From Endozoicomonadaceae bacterium (lineage in GTDB: Bacteria > Pseudomonadota > Gammaproteobacteria > Pseudomonadales > Endozoicomonadaceae): a stretch of DNA of 29,644 nt. The position numbers were made by a program, and so were the translations under genes. Below the pieces are notes generated by a model, which worked only from the letters and a program-made list of their open reading frames with translations, made no database searches and was not told the origin of the DNA. Shown here in pieces: positions 1 through 8,683 of the stretch. The stretch lies in contig JAAOIJ010000078.1 of the NCBI GenBank assembly GCA_015163815.1, positions 1-29,644 of the forward strand, given 5' to 3'. Numbering within the stretch: the first letter of the stretch is position 1; every line of letters begins with the position of its first letter.

Positions 1-116
1 ATTATTTCATTTTTTAAACTATTTTAATAAAAAAAATCATATCAAGAGTCTTTGTTGTCTTATTGAAAAGGTCTCAAAATTTAAAAAAAATTGATTTATT
101 CAGAGTCGATTATATA

Positions 117-1067
117 TTATTTTAATGTAGACTCAAATTCTTTTAATCTTTTATAAACTGATCGTAATTCGGTGACTTGCGTCCATCGATCAAGTAAGAC
201 AGAAAAAGAGTGCTGCACTTTTTCAAAAGCTTTACCGATTTGTACAAGCAAGCCTAATGTGATGATATGTTCAAATAAAGCAGGTATTAAGATTAAATAA
301 GGTATAATAAACGTGATTTGATAATATAAACTTCTCCATAAATTAAAATAAGTGTAATGTAAATATAAAATAGAATAATTTGATTTAATTTCTTGGAAAA
401 AGTGCTTTAATGTCAACACATTAGCCCATTTTTTATCATCCTCTGCATAGACCAACTGTTTTCGAAAGCGTGCTTCAACTTTTTGATTATTATATTCTAG
501 TCCAGGTAATTTGATGCCAACAAACCAAGAAGCACACAAGCCGCCAATGGATAACAGTAAAGCGCAATAAACTAGTACGCCTGGAAAGTTGAAACCAGGA
601 AAAGTAATATAAGAACTTAAAGGCCATAGAATTGGAATAAAAGCGATTAAAGTTAGGATTGCGCGTAAAATTTCTTCTCCTAAGAATTCGATTAATTGAG
701 CAAAACTTCGGGTATCTTCTTGAATTCTTTGTGAAGAGCCTTCATAAACTTCTGTCGTTATTTGAGCCCATTTGGATATATAATACTGAATCATGGCTTG
801 GCGCCATCTTAATGAAAAATGATTAGATAAAAAGCGCACAAGTACATGCAATAGGCTTGCAGTACACGTAATGATAAAAAACATTTTAATTAAATCGTAA
901 AATACGCTAATCTCTTTCGGTGTTTGTAGTACATCGCAAAAATCTTTATACCATTGGTTAAATAAGACAGATAAATAGACATCACCTATGATTAAGCCGA
1001 TGAGACAAATGAGTCCTCCCCAAGCCCATTTTGCCCATTTTTTTGACATAAAAAAACATGTTAACAT
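117..1067 (-). CDS. SbmA/BacA-like inner-membrane peptide transporter, short form
   Basis: This 316-residue, multi-spanning membrane protein resembles the SbmA/BacA family, which imports antimicrobial and proline-rich peptides and related cargo across the inner membrane using the proton gradient. Family hallmarks are visible in order: FNQWYKDF near residue 36, a RWRQAM segment near 87, SQRIQEDTRSFA near 111, then GIKLPGLEYNNQKVEARFRK and LVYAEDD around 185-212, and YKRLKEFE at the C-terminus. E. coli SbmA is 406 residues; this protein aligns from about SbmA residue 75-90 onward and so lacks the first two membrane spans. The ATG at 1067 is preceded by AAGGAAAG at good spacing, which the next ATG (1049) lacks. 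No ATPase domain is fused. It is divergent from uup across 239 bp. Function by homology; the cargo cannot be inferred. Confidence 0.85.
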   Translation of the reverse strand: MLTCFFMSKKWAKWAWGGLICLIGLIIGDVYLSVLFNQWYKDFCDVLQTPKEISVFYDLIKMFFIITCTASLLHVLVRFLSNHFSLRWRQAMIQYYISKWAQITTEVYEGSSQRIQEDTRSFAQLIEFLGEEILRAILTLIAFIPILWPLSSYITFPGFNFPGVLVYCALLLSIGGLCASWFVGIKLPGLEYNNQKVEARFRKQLVYAEDDKKWANVLTLKHFFQEIKSNYSILYLHYTYFNLWRSLYYQITFIIPYLILIPALFEHIITLGLLVQIGKAFEKVQHSFSVLLDRWTQVTELRSVYKRLKEFESTLK

Positions 1068-1306
1068 ATGCTTTCCTTTTTATTTGATAAGGCATACTAT
1101 CGATTAGGCTCAATGATATAATGATTTTAATAACACTCAAAAAATACAAGGGATACAAAGCCTATGAATAGTGTATCAGTTTGATATGATGATATCATTT
1201 TTTATTCATGAGACTATTTTGATGGTCAAGATAACTCATTTCATCATAAAATATATATGAATAATTCACCTAATGTTCAAAACATCCAATTTAATAAGGA
1301 TATCTG

Positions 1307-3202
1307 ATGACTTTATTGCAATATAAGCAAGTGAGTATGGCTTATGGTGATTCAGTATTGCTGGATCATGTGGATTGTCAGATTTCAACAGGAGACCGTA
1401 TTTGTTTAAGTGGTCGTAATGGTGAAGGCAAGTCAACTTTTATGAAAATAGCCGCTGATTTGTTACAGCCTGATGAAGGCATTGTTTGGAGGCAAAATGG
1501 TTTAAAAATAGGTCATTTGTTGCAAAATGTACCAGATTTAGAAGACAAAACAGTATTTGATGTCATCGCGTCAGGACTCTCTCCTGTTGGAGAGTTATTG
1601 TCAAAATGGCATTATTTAACGCAAAATGCAAATACTGATAGTGCGTTGCAAGAAATGGAAGTATTGCAAAATAAAATAGAACATCTGTCTGGTTGGCAGT
1701 TTCAAACTCGAATAGAGCAAATGATAGATAAACTAGGAGTGAATCAATCTGCGCTCATGAACACTTTATCCGGTGGTTTTAAAAGACGTGTGATGCTGGG
1801 TCGAGCTTTAATGAATGAGCCTGAATTATTATTATTAGATGAGCCGACTAACCATATGGATTTATTAATGATTCAAGAGTTAGAGCAAATTTTGAAATCT
1901 TTTTCAGGGGCATTATTATTTATCACGCATGATCGTGCCTTTTTAAAAACAATCGCAACCTCTATTTTAGAATTAGATAGAGGATCACTTCAGCATTGGC
2001 ATTGTCATTATGAAGATTATCTTGAGCAGAAAGTACATCGTTTAGAAGTAGAAGCAGTGCATAGACGTGAGTTTGATAAGAAATGGCAACAAGAAGAAGC
2101 TTGGCTTCGCCAAGGAGTTAAAGCGCGTAGGACGCGAAATGAAGGGCGTATTCGAGCATTATCTGTTATGCGAGAAGCGAGAGAAAAACGAAGAATGCAG
2201 CAAAAAACAGTGCAATTTTCATTAGATAAAGCCTTGTCTTCTGGACAATTGGTTGTTGAGTTACAAGCAGTTCATCATGGTTATGATGATCATGTCTTAA
2301 TTAAAAACCTTGATTTGATTGTGATGAAAGGAGATAAGATTGGTTTAATTGGTGGTAATGGTGTCGGTAAAACAACTTTAATTAAAATTTTATTAGGTGA
2401 AATCAAAGCAAATTCAGGCACCGTTCGTTTGGGGACGCAATTAAAAGTAGCTTATTTTGGCCAAATGCTAGATCAAATTGATTTGACAAAAACTGTGATT
2501 GATAATGTATCAGAAGGGAGAGAGTATTTGACCATCAATGGCAAAGAACGCCATATTGTGAGTTATTTAGAGCAGTTTTTATTTGATAGCAAACGCTTGC
2601 GTATGCCAGCTAAATCATTATCAGGTGGTGAACGTAGTCGCTTGATGTTAGCTCGTTTATTTAGCCAGTCTTTTAATTTTCTGGTATTAGATGAGCCCAC
2701 GAATGATTTAGATTTAGAAACATTAGAATTATTAGAATCTATTTTATTAGAATATACCGACACTTTATTGATCGTTAGTCATGATCGTGACTTTTTAGAT
2801 CAAGTCATTACAAGTTCGTTAGTGTTTGAAGGACAAGGCGTGATTCGTGAATTTGTTGGTGGCTTTACGGATTGGTTGCATCAAGGAGGATCAATTTCAC
2901 AATTATCACAAACAACGGTTCAACCTGATCAAGCGATTAAAAAAGAATCTATTAATCTGAAATCACCTCAAGCCAAAACCCCAAAACAAAAGCTCAGTTT
3001 TCATTTGCAACAAGAATTAAATAAGCTGCCAGCTCAAATTGAAGCTTTAGAGTCGACAATTTTAGAGATTGAATTACAAACAAGTGCTCCTGATTTTTAT
3101 CATCAACCTTATGATGAAGTGCAACGAGTCTTAAAAAAATTGCAAGATTTAAATGATACGTTAGAGTCGAAAATGGCTAGATGGCTTGAATTAGATGCAT
3201 AG
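1307..3202 (+). CDS. uup: ABC-F family ATPase Uup
   Basis: Soluble ABC-F protein of 631 residues (E. coli Uup is 635) with two nucleotide-binding domains and no membrane segments. Domain 1 has Walker A GRNGEGKST (36-44), signature LSGGF (154-158) and Walker B LLLLDEP (174-180). A charged linker rich in Arg and Glu covers about 240-300. Domain 2 has GGNGVGKTT (349-357), LSGGE (438-442) and LDEPTND (461-467). The last 80 residues are predicted coiled coil, the feature that separates Uup from EttA and other ABC-F proteins. In E. coli Uup is linked to precise excision of transposons and to ribosome and branched-DNA transactions. The ATG follows AATAAGGATATCTG. It stands alone, with 272 bp before yceD. 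Other ABC-F paralogues are possible, but length and the C-terminal coil favour Uup. Confidence 0.9.
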   Translation: MTLLQYKQVSMAYGDSVLLDHVDCQISTGDRICLSGRNGEGKSTFMKIAADLLQPDEGIVWRQNGLKIGHLLQNVPDLEDKTVFDVIASGLSPVGELLSKWHYLTQNANTDSALQEMEVLQNKIEHLSGWQFQTRIEQMIDKLGVNQSALMNTLSGGFKRRVMLGRALMNEPELLLLDEPTNHMDLLMIQELEQILKSFSGALLFITHDRAFLKTIATSILELDRGSLQHWHCHYEDYLEQKVHRLEVEAVHRREFDKKWQQEEAWLRQGVKARRTRNEGRIRALSVMREAREKRRMQQKTVQFSLDKALSSGQLVVELQAVHHGYDDHVLIKNLDLIVMKGDKIGLIGGNGVGKTTLIKILLGEIKANSGTVRLGTQLKVAYFGQMLDQIDLTKTVIDNVSEGREYLTINGKERHIVSYLEQFLFDSKRLRMPAKSLSGGERSRLMLARLFSQSFNFLVLDEPTNDLDLETLELLESILLEYTDTLLIVSHDRDFLDQVITSSLVFEGQGVIREFVGGFTDWLHQGGSISQLSQTTVQPDQAIKKESINLKSPQAKTPKQKLSFHLQQELNKLPAQIEALESTILEIELQTSAPDFYHQPYDEVQRVLKKLQDLNDTLESKMARWLELDA

Positions 3203-3390
3203 AAATAGGATAATGACTATTGATTTGATATCAATCATACGCTTTTTTTGAGTATGATAAGAGACAGCAGGCAAGGACTGTCAGTAAATAAAAGATTTAA
3301 TTCTTTCAGTCATAATAAGTAAATAACTGATTTATAAAATTTTTATCTTTTTATTTTAGATAAACAAGTCGTGTTGTTGATCAATAAAGA

Positions 3391-3418
3391 TGGAGAATAA
3401 CTGAGATTGTGGTAGAAT
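3391..3418 (+). promoter_or_regulatory. Promoter of the yceD-rpmF operon
   Basis: A -35-like TGGAGA (3391-3396) lies 16 bp from TAGAAT (3413-3418), which is preceded by TGG, an extended -10. Transcription would begin near 3425. This lies downstream of the furthest possible GTG start for yceD (3409) and argues that translation begins later, at the ATG at 3475. Confidence 0.6.
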
Positions 3419-3474
3419 ATAGCGCATGGATAGCGCTTGATGCTTCAAATTATTCTACTTATCAGTTGTGCAGT

Positions 3475-4029
3475 ATGCCGAATCAGCCATCATTACCACG
3501 ATTTATTTTTCCGTGCGTGTTAGCGCGTAAAAAATCTTGTTTTTCAGGTTCGTTTGCTTTAAATAAGATCAAATATGGCATATCGCACTTGATGGATCAA
3601 TCGAGTCATCTGTCTGTTCAAGTCTCTTTTTTGGACAATGAACATCAATGCGCTAGTATGATGATTCGATTATCTGGCTCGATACTAATGTCTTGTGAGC
3701 GATGTACGCAGGCCGTAGATATCCTATTTAAAACAGAGAGTCAATTAATCTGTGTTGAAACAGATGAGCAGGCAAAAAAAATACCTGCAGGGTATGAGCC
3801 TGTGATGATAAAAGATGATAAATTAGATCTTGATGCATTAATTGAAGAAGAATTATTATTAAACTTGCCAGTCATGCCACATCATGAAAAAGTGGACATC
3901 TGTGATGAGTTTATGAAAAAAAATTGGGGAGATACGGTGACGTTATTGACTCATGATGCTAACACAAACGATTCAACCAAAATGCCCACTTATCGCGCTT
4001 TTGATGTATTGGATGAATTATTGAAATAG
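3475..4029 (+). CDS. yceD: YceD family protein (DUF177)
   Basis: A 184-residue protein of the YceD/DUF177 family, nearly always encoded directly upstream of ribosomal protein L32; the E. coli protein has 173 residues. The family is implicated in 23S rRNA processing or ribosome biogenesis. Visible hallmarks are the CERC pair (the second cysteine pair of the family is not obvious), PAGYEPV, and the acidic run LIEEELLLNLPVMPHHE. The reading frame opens at a GTG at 3409, but the extended -10 element at 3413-3418 lies inside that extension. I therefore place the start at ATG 3475 (MPNQPSLP), which also matches the usual length. No strong ribosome-binding site precedes this ATG, so the start is less certain than the gene. 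It is followed after 39 bp by rpmF. Confidence 0.85.
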   Translation: MPNQPSLPRFIFPCVLARKKSCFSGSFALNKIKYGISHLMDQSSHLSVQVSFLDNEHQCASMMIRLSGSILMSCERCTQAVDILFKTESQLICVETDEQAKKIPAGYEPVMIKDDKLDLDALIEEELLLNLPVMPHHEKVDICDEFMKKNWGDTVTLLTHDANTNDSTKMPTYRAFDVLDELLK

Positions 4030-4068
4030 TACTTTATATTTAATTTTTTGACTCAGTAAGGAAAAAAG

Positions 4069-4233
4069 ATGGCTGTTCATAAAAAACATGTCACACGATC
4101 GAAACGTGATATGCGTCGTGCACATGATGCGTTATCTGAAAATCAGTTAAGTATTGATGAAAGAGGTGAAGTGCATCAGCGACATCATGTGACGCCTCAT
4201 GGATTTTTTAAAGGTCGAAAAATTTCACAATAA
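4069..4233 (+). CDS. rpmF: 50S ribosomal protein bL32
   Basis: A 54-codon gene for large-subunit protein L32. The translation begins MAVHKKHVTRSKRDMRR and contains AHDALS, RHHVTPHGFFKGRK and a C-terminal ISQ, matching the E. coli L32 pattern (57 residues: start MAVQ, then TRSKRGMRRSHDAL, RHHIT, YYRGRK). It has no zinc-binding cysteines, so it is the C-minus type normal for gammaproteobacteria. AAGGA lies 8 nt before the ATG. It follows yceD as expected, but plsX and fabH, which usually come next, are not present; 197 bp of non-coding DNA separate it from fabD. Confidence 0.97.
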   Translation: MAVHKKHVTRSKRDMRRAHDALSENQLSIDERGEVHQRHHVTPHGFFKGRKISQ

Positions 4234-4433
4234 TGCCTTGATGTTATCAATTGATTGCAAAAAATAGCGCTTGCTGAACAAATAACAGGCTCCATATCAT
4301 TTCAGTTAAAAATCTTAACATGTATTGTGAATGCGTTTAGATAGATCAGTATCTTATCGTTACACAGCAACTCAATGGAAGTTTTTTAATCTGAATTGAT
4401 TGTATGATGTTTGAGTGAAGAGTTTTCTGTGTG

Positions 4434-5375
4434 ATGAAAAAAATAGCTTTTTTATTTCCTGGTCAAGGTTCTCAAAAATTAGGGATGTTATCTGATTTTA
4501 TTACACAAGAACCTATTGTTCTCAGTACATTTCAAGAAGCTTCAGATTATTTATCTTTTGATCTGCTTGCATTGACGCAACAAGGTTCAGTTGAAGCTTT
4601 AGATTTAACTGAGCATGCGCAACCGGCTATTTTAACGGCTAGTGTTGCTTTGTGGCGACTATGGAATACACGGACAGACTGTCGGCCTGATGTTATGATG
4701 GGGCATAGTTTAGGTGAATATTCAGCGTTAGTCTGTAGTGATGTCTTATCTTTTCAAGATGCAGTTCAGTTAGTGTATCGTCGGGGTCAACACATGCAAG
4801 AAGCGGTTCCAGTCGGTTCAGGTATGATGGCTGCATTATTGAAATTAACAGCCGATCAAGTCATTGATTTATGTTCTAAAGTAAGTGCTGAGCTTCAACA
4901 AATTGTAGCCCCTGCTAATTTTAATACCCCTGGACAAACGGTTATTTCTGGTACAGTAGATGCGGTTGAGCAAGTGATATTAGCCAGTCAAGCTGTCGGT
5001 GGGCGTGCTAAAAAATTACCAGTCACAGTCCCTTCGCATTGCTTATTAATGCAATCAGCTGCTGATCGGTTACAGCGCGATATGCGTCATTTGATTTTTA
5101 ACAATCCAAGCTGTAAACTGATTCAAAATGTTTCAGCTAATATTGAAAACAATCCAAATCATATTCGCGATCATTTAATAGCACAACTTTATAGCCCTGT
5201 TCGATGGACTGATTCAATTCGTTCATTGTTTCATTTAGATATCCATCAAGCATATGAGTGTGGTCCAGGTCGAATATTGACTGGATTAAATAAACGAATT
5301 GAACCGATGCAAATTGTCATGCCAATAGATCAGATAGATCAATTTAAAGCTGCTATCTTATCTACATCAACATGA
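4434..5375 (+). CDS. fabD: Malonyl-CoA:ACP transacylase FabD
   Basis: Transfers the malonyl group from malonyl-CoA to the acyl carrier protein, supplying extender units for type II fatty-acid synthesis. The 313-residue protein (E. coli 309) has FPGQGSQ at 8-14, the nucleophile serine 92 in GHSLGEYSAL, an RRGQHMQEAV segment carrying the carboxylate-binding arginine, and the catalytic histidine at 202 in VPSHC. The frame opens at tandem GTG-ATG codons (4431 and 4434); I chose the ATG because it gives the usual N-terminus MKKIAFLFPGQGSQ. fabG follows after 34 bp and acpP after that, so the three are probably one operon. fabH (KAS III) is not upstream, contrary to the usual order. Confidence 0.96.
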   Translation: MKKIAFLFPGQGSQKLGMLSDFITQEPIVLSTFQEASDYLSFDLLALTQQGSVEALDLTEHAQPAILTASVALWRLWNTRTDCRPDVMMGHSLGEYSALVCSDVLSFQDAVQLVYRRGQHMQEAVPVGSGMMAALLKLTADQVIDLCSKVSAELQQIVAPANFNTPGQTVISGTVDAVEQVILASQAVGGRAKKLPVTVPSHCLLMQSAADRLQRDMRHLIFNNPSCKLIQNVSANIENNPNHIRDHLIAQLYSPVRWTDSIRSLFHLDIHQAYECGPGRILTGLNKRIEPMQIVMPIDQIDQFKAAILSTST

Positions 5376-5409
5376 ATGAACTGATTTTAAAAGAGTATAT
5401 GAGGTTGCC

Positions 5410-6147
5410 ATGAAAGGTAAAACAATACTAGTTACTGGCGCAAGTCGTGGTATTGGTCAAGCAATTGCTTCCGATTTAGGTGCTGCTGGTGGTATTATTA
5501 TTGGCACTGCAACCACTGAAAAAGGAGTTCAATGTATCGAACAACAGTTTGCTGAAAAAAAGATACAAGGAGCAGCCTTTTGTTTAGATATTGCTGATGA
5601 TCAATCAGTGAATGATTTTTTTTCACAAGTGAATGCGCAATATGAAGCACCTCAAATTTTAATTAATAATGCAGGCATTACGCGAGATAATTTATTGTTG
5701 CGAATGAAATCACAAGAATGGACTGATGTGATCAACACGAATTTATCCGGCTTATATCGTATGACAAAAACGTGTTTAAAAGGCATGACGAAAGCACGTT
5801 GGGGGCGTATTATTAATATTAGCTCCGTGATCGCTAGTTCTGGTAATATAGGGCAAGCAAATTATGCTTCTAGTAAAGCAGGTATGGAAGGATTTACACG
5901 TTCTCTTGCAATGGAAATTGGTATTCGCAATATCACAGTCAATGCAATTGCACCTGGATTTATTGAAACAGATATGACGCGTGATTTATCTGAAGAGAAT
6001 AAAGCACGCGCCATCATGAATATTCCATTAAAACGAATGGGGTCTCCAGAAGATATTGCAGCTGCCGTGCATTTTTTAGCGAGTGATGCAGCAGCTTATA
6101 TCACAGGGGAGATTTTACACGTTAACGGTGGCTTATATATGTCATAA
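5410..6147 (+). CDS. fabG: 3-oxoacyl-ACP reductase FabG
   Basis: NADPH-dependent short-chain dehydrogenase that reduces 3-ketoacyl-ACP in the elongation cycle of fatty-acid synthesis. The 245-residue protein is the usual length. The Rossmann glycine motif GASRGIG is at 10-16, NNAG at 86-89, and the catalytic Ser139, Tyr152 and Lys156 (YASSK) are all present. The C-terminal VNGG pattern of true FabG is intact. GAGG precedes the ATG by 5 nt. It lies between fabD and acpP, the classic neighbourhood, which makes FabG far more likely than another SDR. Confidence 0.97.
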   Translation: MKGKTILVTGASRGIGQAIASDLGAAGGIIIGTATTEKGVQCIEQQFAEKKIQGAAFCLDIADDQSVNDFFSQVNAQYEAPQILINNAGITRDNLLLRMKSQEWTDVINTNLSGLYRMTKTCLKGMTKARWGRIINISSVIASSGNIGQANYASSKAGMEGFTRSLAMEIGIRNITVNAIAPGFIETDMTRDLSEENKARAIMNIPLKRMGSPEDIAAAVHFLASDAAAYITGEILHVNGGLYMS

Positions 6148-6244
6148 AATATGCTGTTATTTGATCAAAATAATGATTTTATGAGTTTTTATTACCTTTT
6201 TATTGATATAAAATGTCTAATTTTGCAAGGAGATATTAGAAATA

Positions 6245-6478
6245 ATGAGTAGCATTGAAGAGCGCGTTAAAAAAATTGTTGTAGAACAATTGGGTGTTAC
6301 AGAAGAAACAGTTATCCCAAAAGCTTCCTTTATTGGAGATTTGGGTGCTGACTCTTTAGATATTGTAGAGCTAGTGATGGCTCTTGAAGAAGAATTTGAA
6401 ACCGAAATTCCAGATGAAGAAGCAGAACGATTGACAACGGTCGAATCAGCAATTAGTTATATTCAAGATCATTTATAA
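6245..6478 (+). CDS. acpP: Acyl carrier protein AcpP
   Basis: A 77-residue acidic carrier protein that holds growing acyl chains on a phosphopantetheine arm. The attachment site is Ser37 in GADSLDIVELVMALEEEF, nearly identical to E. coli AcpP, and length and charge are also as expected. An AAGGAGATA ribosome-binding site lies upstream of the ATG. The gene is followed at once by a strong hairpin with a T-run. In most gammaproteobacteria fabF comes next; here the next gene is ycfH/tatD on the opposite strand. Confidence 0.98.
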   Translation: MSSIEERVKKIVVEQLGVTEETVIPKASFIGDLGADSLDIVELVMALEEEFETEIPDEEAERLTTVESAISYIQDHL

Positions 6479-6490
6479 TCGATAGACAAG

Positions 6491-6530
6491 GGCTGAACGA
6501 TAACTATTCTAGTAATCGTTCAGCCTTTTT
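6491..6530 (+). terminator. Intrinsic terminator of the fab-acpP operon
   Basis: A perfect 11-bp stem, GGCTGAACGAT (6491-6501) and ATCGTTCAGCC (6515-6525), with a 13-nt loop is followed by TTTTT (6526-6530). It begins 12 bp after the acpP stop. Its 3' arm and T-run are also the last codons of ycfH/tatD on the other strand. Confidence 0.93.
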
Positions 6531-7292
6531 AAATAGTTTAAAGAAATTATTGGTCGTGCAAGTTGCCAATTCAATAGCTGACATATCGCGTAATTTAGCA
6601 ACATATTCGCCAACTTCTACTACAAATTGAGGTTCGTTAGGTTTTCCACGATAGGGTATGGGCGCCAAATACGGTGAATCTGTTTCGATTAATAAGCGAT
6701 CTTTGGGAACATATTGGGCTACTTCACGCAGTATATTTGCATTTTTGAATGTGACAATCCCTGAAATAGAAATGTAAAATCCTAAATCAAGCATGATTTT
6801 AGCCATATCTAAATCTTCTGTAAAACAATGAATGACACCTGAAATGGCTTTGTTTTTATAATCCGCTAACACGTCAATGGTTTGCTGGCGAGCTGACCGA
6901 GTATGGATAATAACCGGCAAACCACTTTGATGGCTTGCTTCAAGATGCGAGACAAACGATTGGATTTGTTGTGGTAGCGTCTCTTGGCTATAATGACCAT
7001 CTAGCCCTGTTTCTCCAAAACCGACAATTTTTTTGGTTTCAGCGTGCTGTATTAATTCATCAGTCGTCAAGGTTCCTTTGTCTATATCCAAAGGATGGAT
7101 GCCAATAGTACCCCAAATATTAGGATCCATCTGTGTGATTTTGAGAATAGCTTGAAAATCCTCTGTTGAAGTGCAAATAGATAAAAAGTAAGCGACTTGT
7201 CGATCTTTAGCTGCTTGAATTGCCGATAAAAGATCACCTTGATAAGCTTCTAAATTTAATGCATTTAAATGACAATGAGAATCAGTATACAA
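6504..7292 (-). CDS. ycfH: TatD/YcfH family metal-dependent hydrolase
   Basis: A TIM-barrel amidohydrolase of 262 residues. TatD-family proteins are metal-dependent nucleases or hydrolases in the cytoplasm; some act as 3'-5' exonucleases in DNA repair. The metal ligands are visible: His6 and His8 (DSHCHL), Glu94 (GETGLD), His130 (IIHTR), His155 (HCFTE) and Asp205 (ETDSPYLAP). The start is TTG at 7290-7292, with AAGGA 10 nt upstream; no ATG is placed to give the DSHCHL N-terminus. It is the last gene of pabC-tmk-holB-pilZ-ycfH, 16 bp after pilZ. Its position next to holB and pilZ favours YcfH over other TatD paralogues. The last eleven or so codons double as part of the acpP terminator. Confidence 0.92.
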   Translation of the reverse strand: MYTDSHCHLNALNLEAYQGDLLSAIQAAKDRQVAYFLSICTSTEDFQAILKITQMDPNIWGTIGIHPLDIDKGTLTTDELIQHAETKKIVGFGETGLDGHYSQETLPQQIQSFVSHLEASHQSGLPVIIHTRSARQQTIDVLADYKNKAISGVIHCFTEDLDMAKIMLDLGFYISISGIVTFKNANILREVAQYVPKDRLLIETDSPYLAPIPYRGKPNEPQFVVEVGEYVAKLRDMSAIELATCTTNNFFKLFKKAERLLE

Positions 7293-7308
7293 TGAGATGT
7301 CGTCCTTA

Positions 7309-7650
7309 TTAAAGTGTGGCCGTCGGGCGATCTGAATTCAGTAAGCCCGCTAGTAAGTTTTCAATTTTATTTTTAGCCGGCTCATCATCTTCAATAAATT
7401 GCAATCCAATACCATATTCAAAATTTTGAACAGGCGTTAACCAGACCACTTTGCATACAATCGGTAAGATAGCTGGTTCATCGAGTAATTTTAACCGAAT
7501 AAAAATAGTATCATCCATATCATAGGGGTGTTTAGAGGTAATACATAATCCACCATTGATTAAAAAAGGCATATATGCTCGATATAATAAATCTTTCGTG
7601 GCAAAATGAATATCAATGATGACTTTTTTAGTGTTGGATGTATTGTCCAT
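7309..7650 (-). CDS. pilZ: PilZ domain protein (type IV pilus assembly PilZ type)
   Basis: A 113-residue single-domain PilZ protein. The position between holB and ycfH/tatD is the usual place of pilZ, a type IV pilus biogenesis factor. The core is recognisable from MPFLINGGLCI to EYGIGLQFIE, but the RxxxR c-di-GMP-binding motif is absent from the N-terminus. That matches the founding PilZ of Pseudomonas, which does not bind the nucleotide. AGGAAG lies before the ATG, and the gene starts 22 bp after holB stops. No pilus genes are in view, so the role is inferred from family and context. Confidence 0.85.
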   Translation of the reverse strand: MDNTSNTKKVIIDIHFATKDLLYRAYMPFLINGGLCITSKHPYDMDDTIFIRLKLLDEPAILPIVCKVVWLTPVQNFEYGIGLQFIEDDEPAKNKIENLLAGLLNSDRPTATL

Positions 7651-7672
7651 CTTAGCTTCCTGCGTAATCCAT

Positions 7673-8683
7673 TCAATTGGGTTGTCTTGAAGAGAGTAAT
7701 AATAGTTCCCAGCGAGCGAGTAAGGCTTCTAGACATAGTTGTGGATTCATCGTAATTGAAGACCGTAGCTGGACTTGTTGTGTGGCAAGCCAGTCATAAT
7801 GATGTATCAAATCTATTATAGAGTATTGCTGTAAAATTGAACAGAGTGATGCGTTCCAAACCGTATGTTGACAGTCTTTTTGAAGCGTCAGTTTTGATTT
7901 AATCATGGCATAAAAAAAAGTAAGCTGCCATTTTAAAACAAAGTCAACGCCTAGTGTATTGAGTTGTTGTGTTGCTGCATAAAAAGAGATTTTTGTTTCT
8001 GATAATAAGATGAATTGTTCTTGTAGTGATTGAATTTTTTGTAATTCATTGTGTTCTGCATATTTTTGAGCAAGCAATGGATTTTGATGGCTTAAATAAA
8101 GATAAAGATTCATGTCTTTATCAGATAAATGCGTGTGCTCTGCTAGCCAACGCTGCGCTACTTGGGTTGTTGGGAGTGCGAAGTGTATTTGATAGCATCG
8201 ACTGCGTATAGTCGGCAAGAGTGATGTGTTGCCTTGTGTTAAAATAAAAAAAGTATTAGGCAAAGGTTCTTCTAATGTTTTTAATAAAGCATTCGCAGCA
8301 TATGTATTCATGTTATCTGCTTCAGCAATAATGACAACACGACAACAACCTTGATTTGAAGTACACGTCACAAAATCAATGACTTCTCTGGCAGCTTTTA
8401 CTCGGATTGTTTGAGAAGCAGTTTGTGGCTGGATCCATAAAATATCAGGATGCGTTTTCGCTGCATGTAATTGGCAAGATTTACAGGTGTAACACGGTCC
8501 ATCTTGTGGATGAGCACAGGTTAACGTTTGTGATAAATAGCCTGCAAATTCAATTTGCCCTAGCATGGTAGAGCCTGTGATCAGTAACGTATGCGGCATT
8601 TTGTTGATATGCATGAGATGTTGTATTTTTTGCCATTGTGCGCTTTGCCATGGAAAAATATCTTGTCTATTTTGAGTCATCAT
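7673..8683 (-). CDS. holB: DNA polymerase III subunit delta' (HolB)
   Basis: Clamp-loader subunit that works with delta and the DnaX subunits to open the beta clamp. The 336-residue protein (E. coli 334) has the degenerate P-loop typical of delta', GSTMLGQIEF at 37-46, with no Walker lysine, so it should not hydrolyse ATP. A four-cysteine zinc motif is at 56, 64, 67 and 70. Further hallmarks are THPDILW, NALLKTLEEP, and the IRSRC arginine-finger segment. The start ATG overlaps the tmk stop (ATGA), which suggests translational coupling; a second ATG follows directly. The gene order tmk-holB-pilZ-ycfH is the standard one. Confidence 0.94.
   Translation of the reverse strand: MMTQNRQDIFPWQSAQWQKIQHLMHINKMPHTLLITGSTMLGQIEFAGYLSQTLTCAHPQDGPCYTCKSCQLHAAKTHPDILWIQPQTASQTIRVKAAREVIDFVTCTSNQGCCRVVIIAEADNMNTYAANALLKTLEEPLPNTFFILTQGNTSLLPTIRSRCYQIHFALPTTQVAQRWLAEHTHLSDKDMNLYLYLSHQNPLLAQKYAEHNELQKIQSLQEQFILLSETKISFYAATQQLNTLGVDFVLKWQLTFFYAMIKSKLTLQKDCQHTVWNASLCSILQQYSIIDLIHHYDWLATQQVQLRSSITMNPQLCLEALLARWELLLLSSRQPN

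Noticed and set aside
1184..1201. TGATATGATGATATCA-like palindromes near 1190, 3220 and 10535 as a shared operator
   Set aside because: They are short, AT-only and frequent in this composition.
3234..3258. Inverted repeat ATCATAC ... GTATGAT after uup, as a terminator
   Set aside because: The T-run is in the loop, not after the stem, and the stem is AT-rich; the same 7-mers occur at many places in the window.
3409..3474. GTG at 3409 as the yceD start
   Set aside because: The extended -10 element at 3413-3418 would lie inside the coding region, and the family N-terminus fits ATG 3475.
7309..7650. The small PilZ protein as a c-di-GMP receptor
   Set aside because: The RxxxR nucleotide-binding motif is missing.
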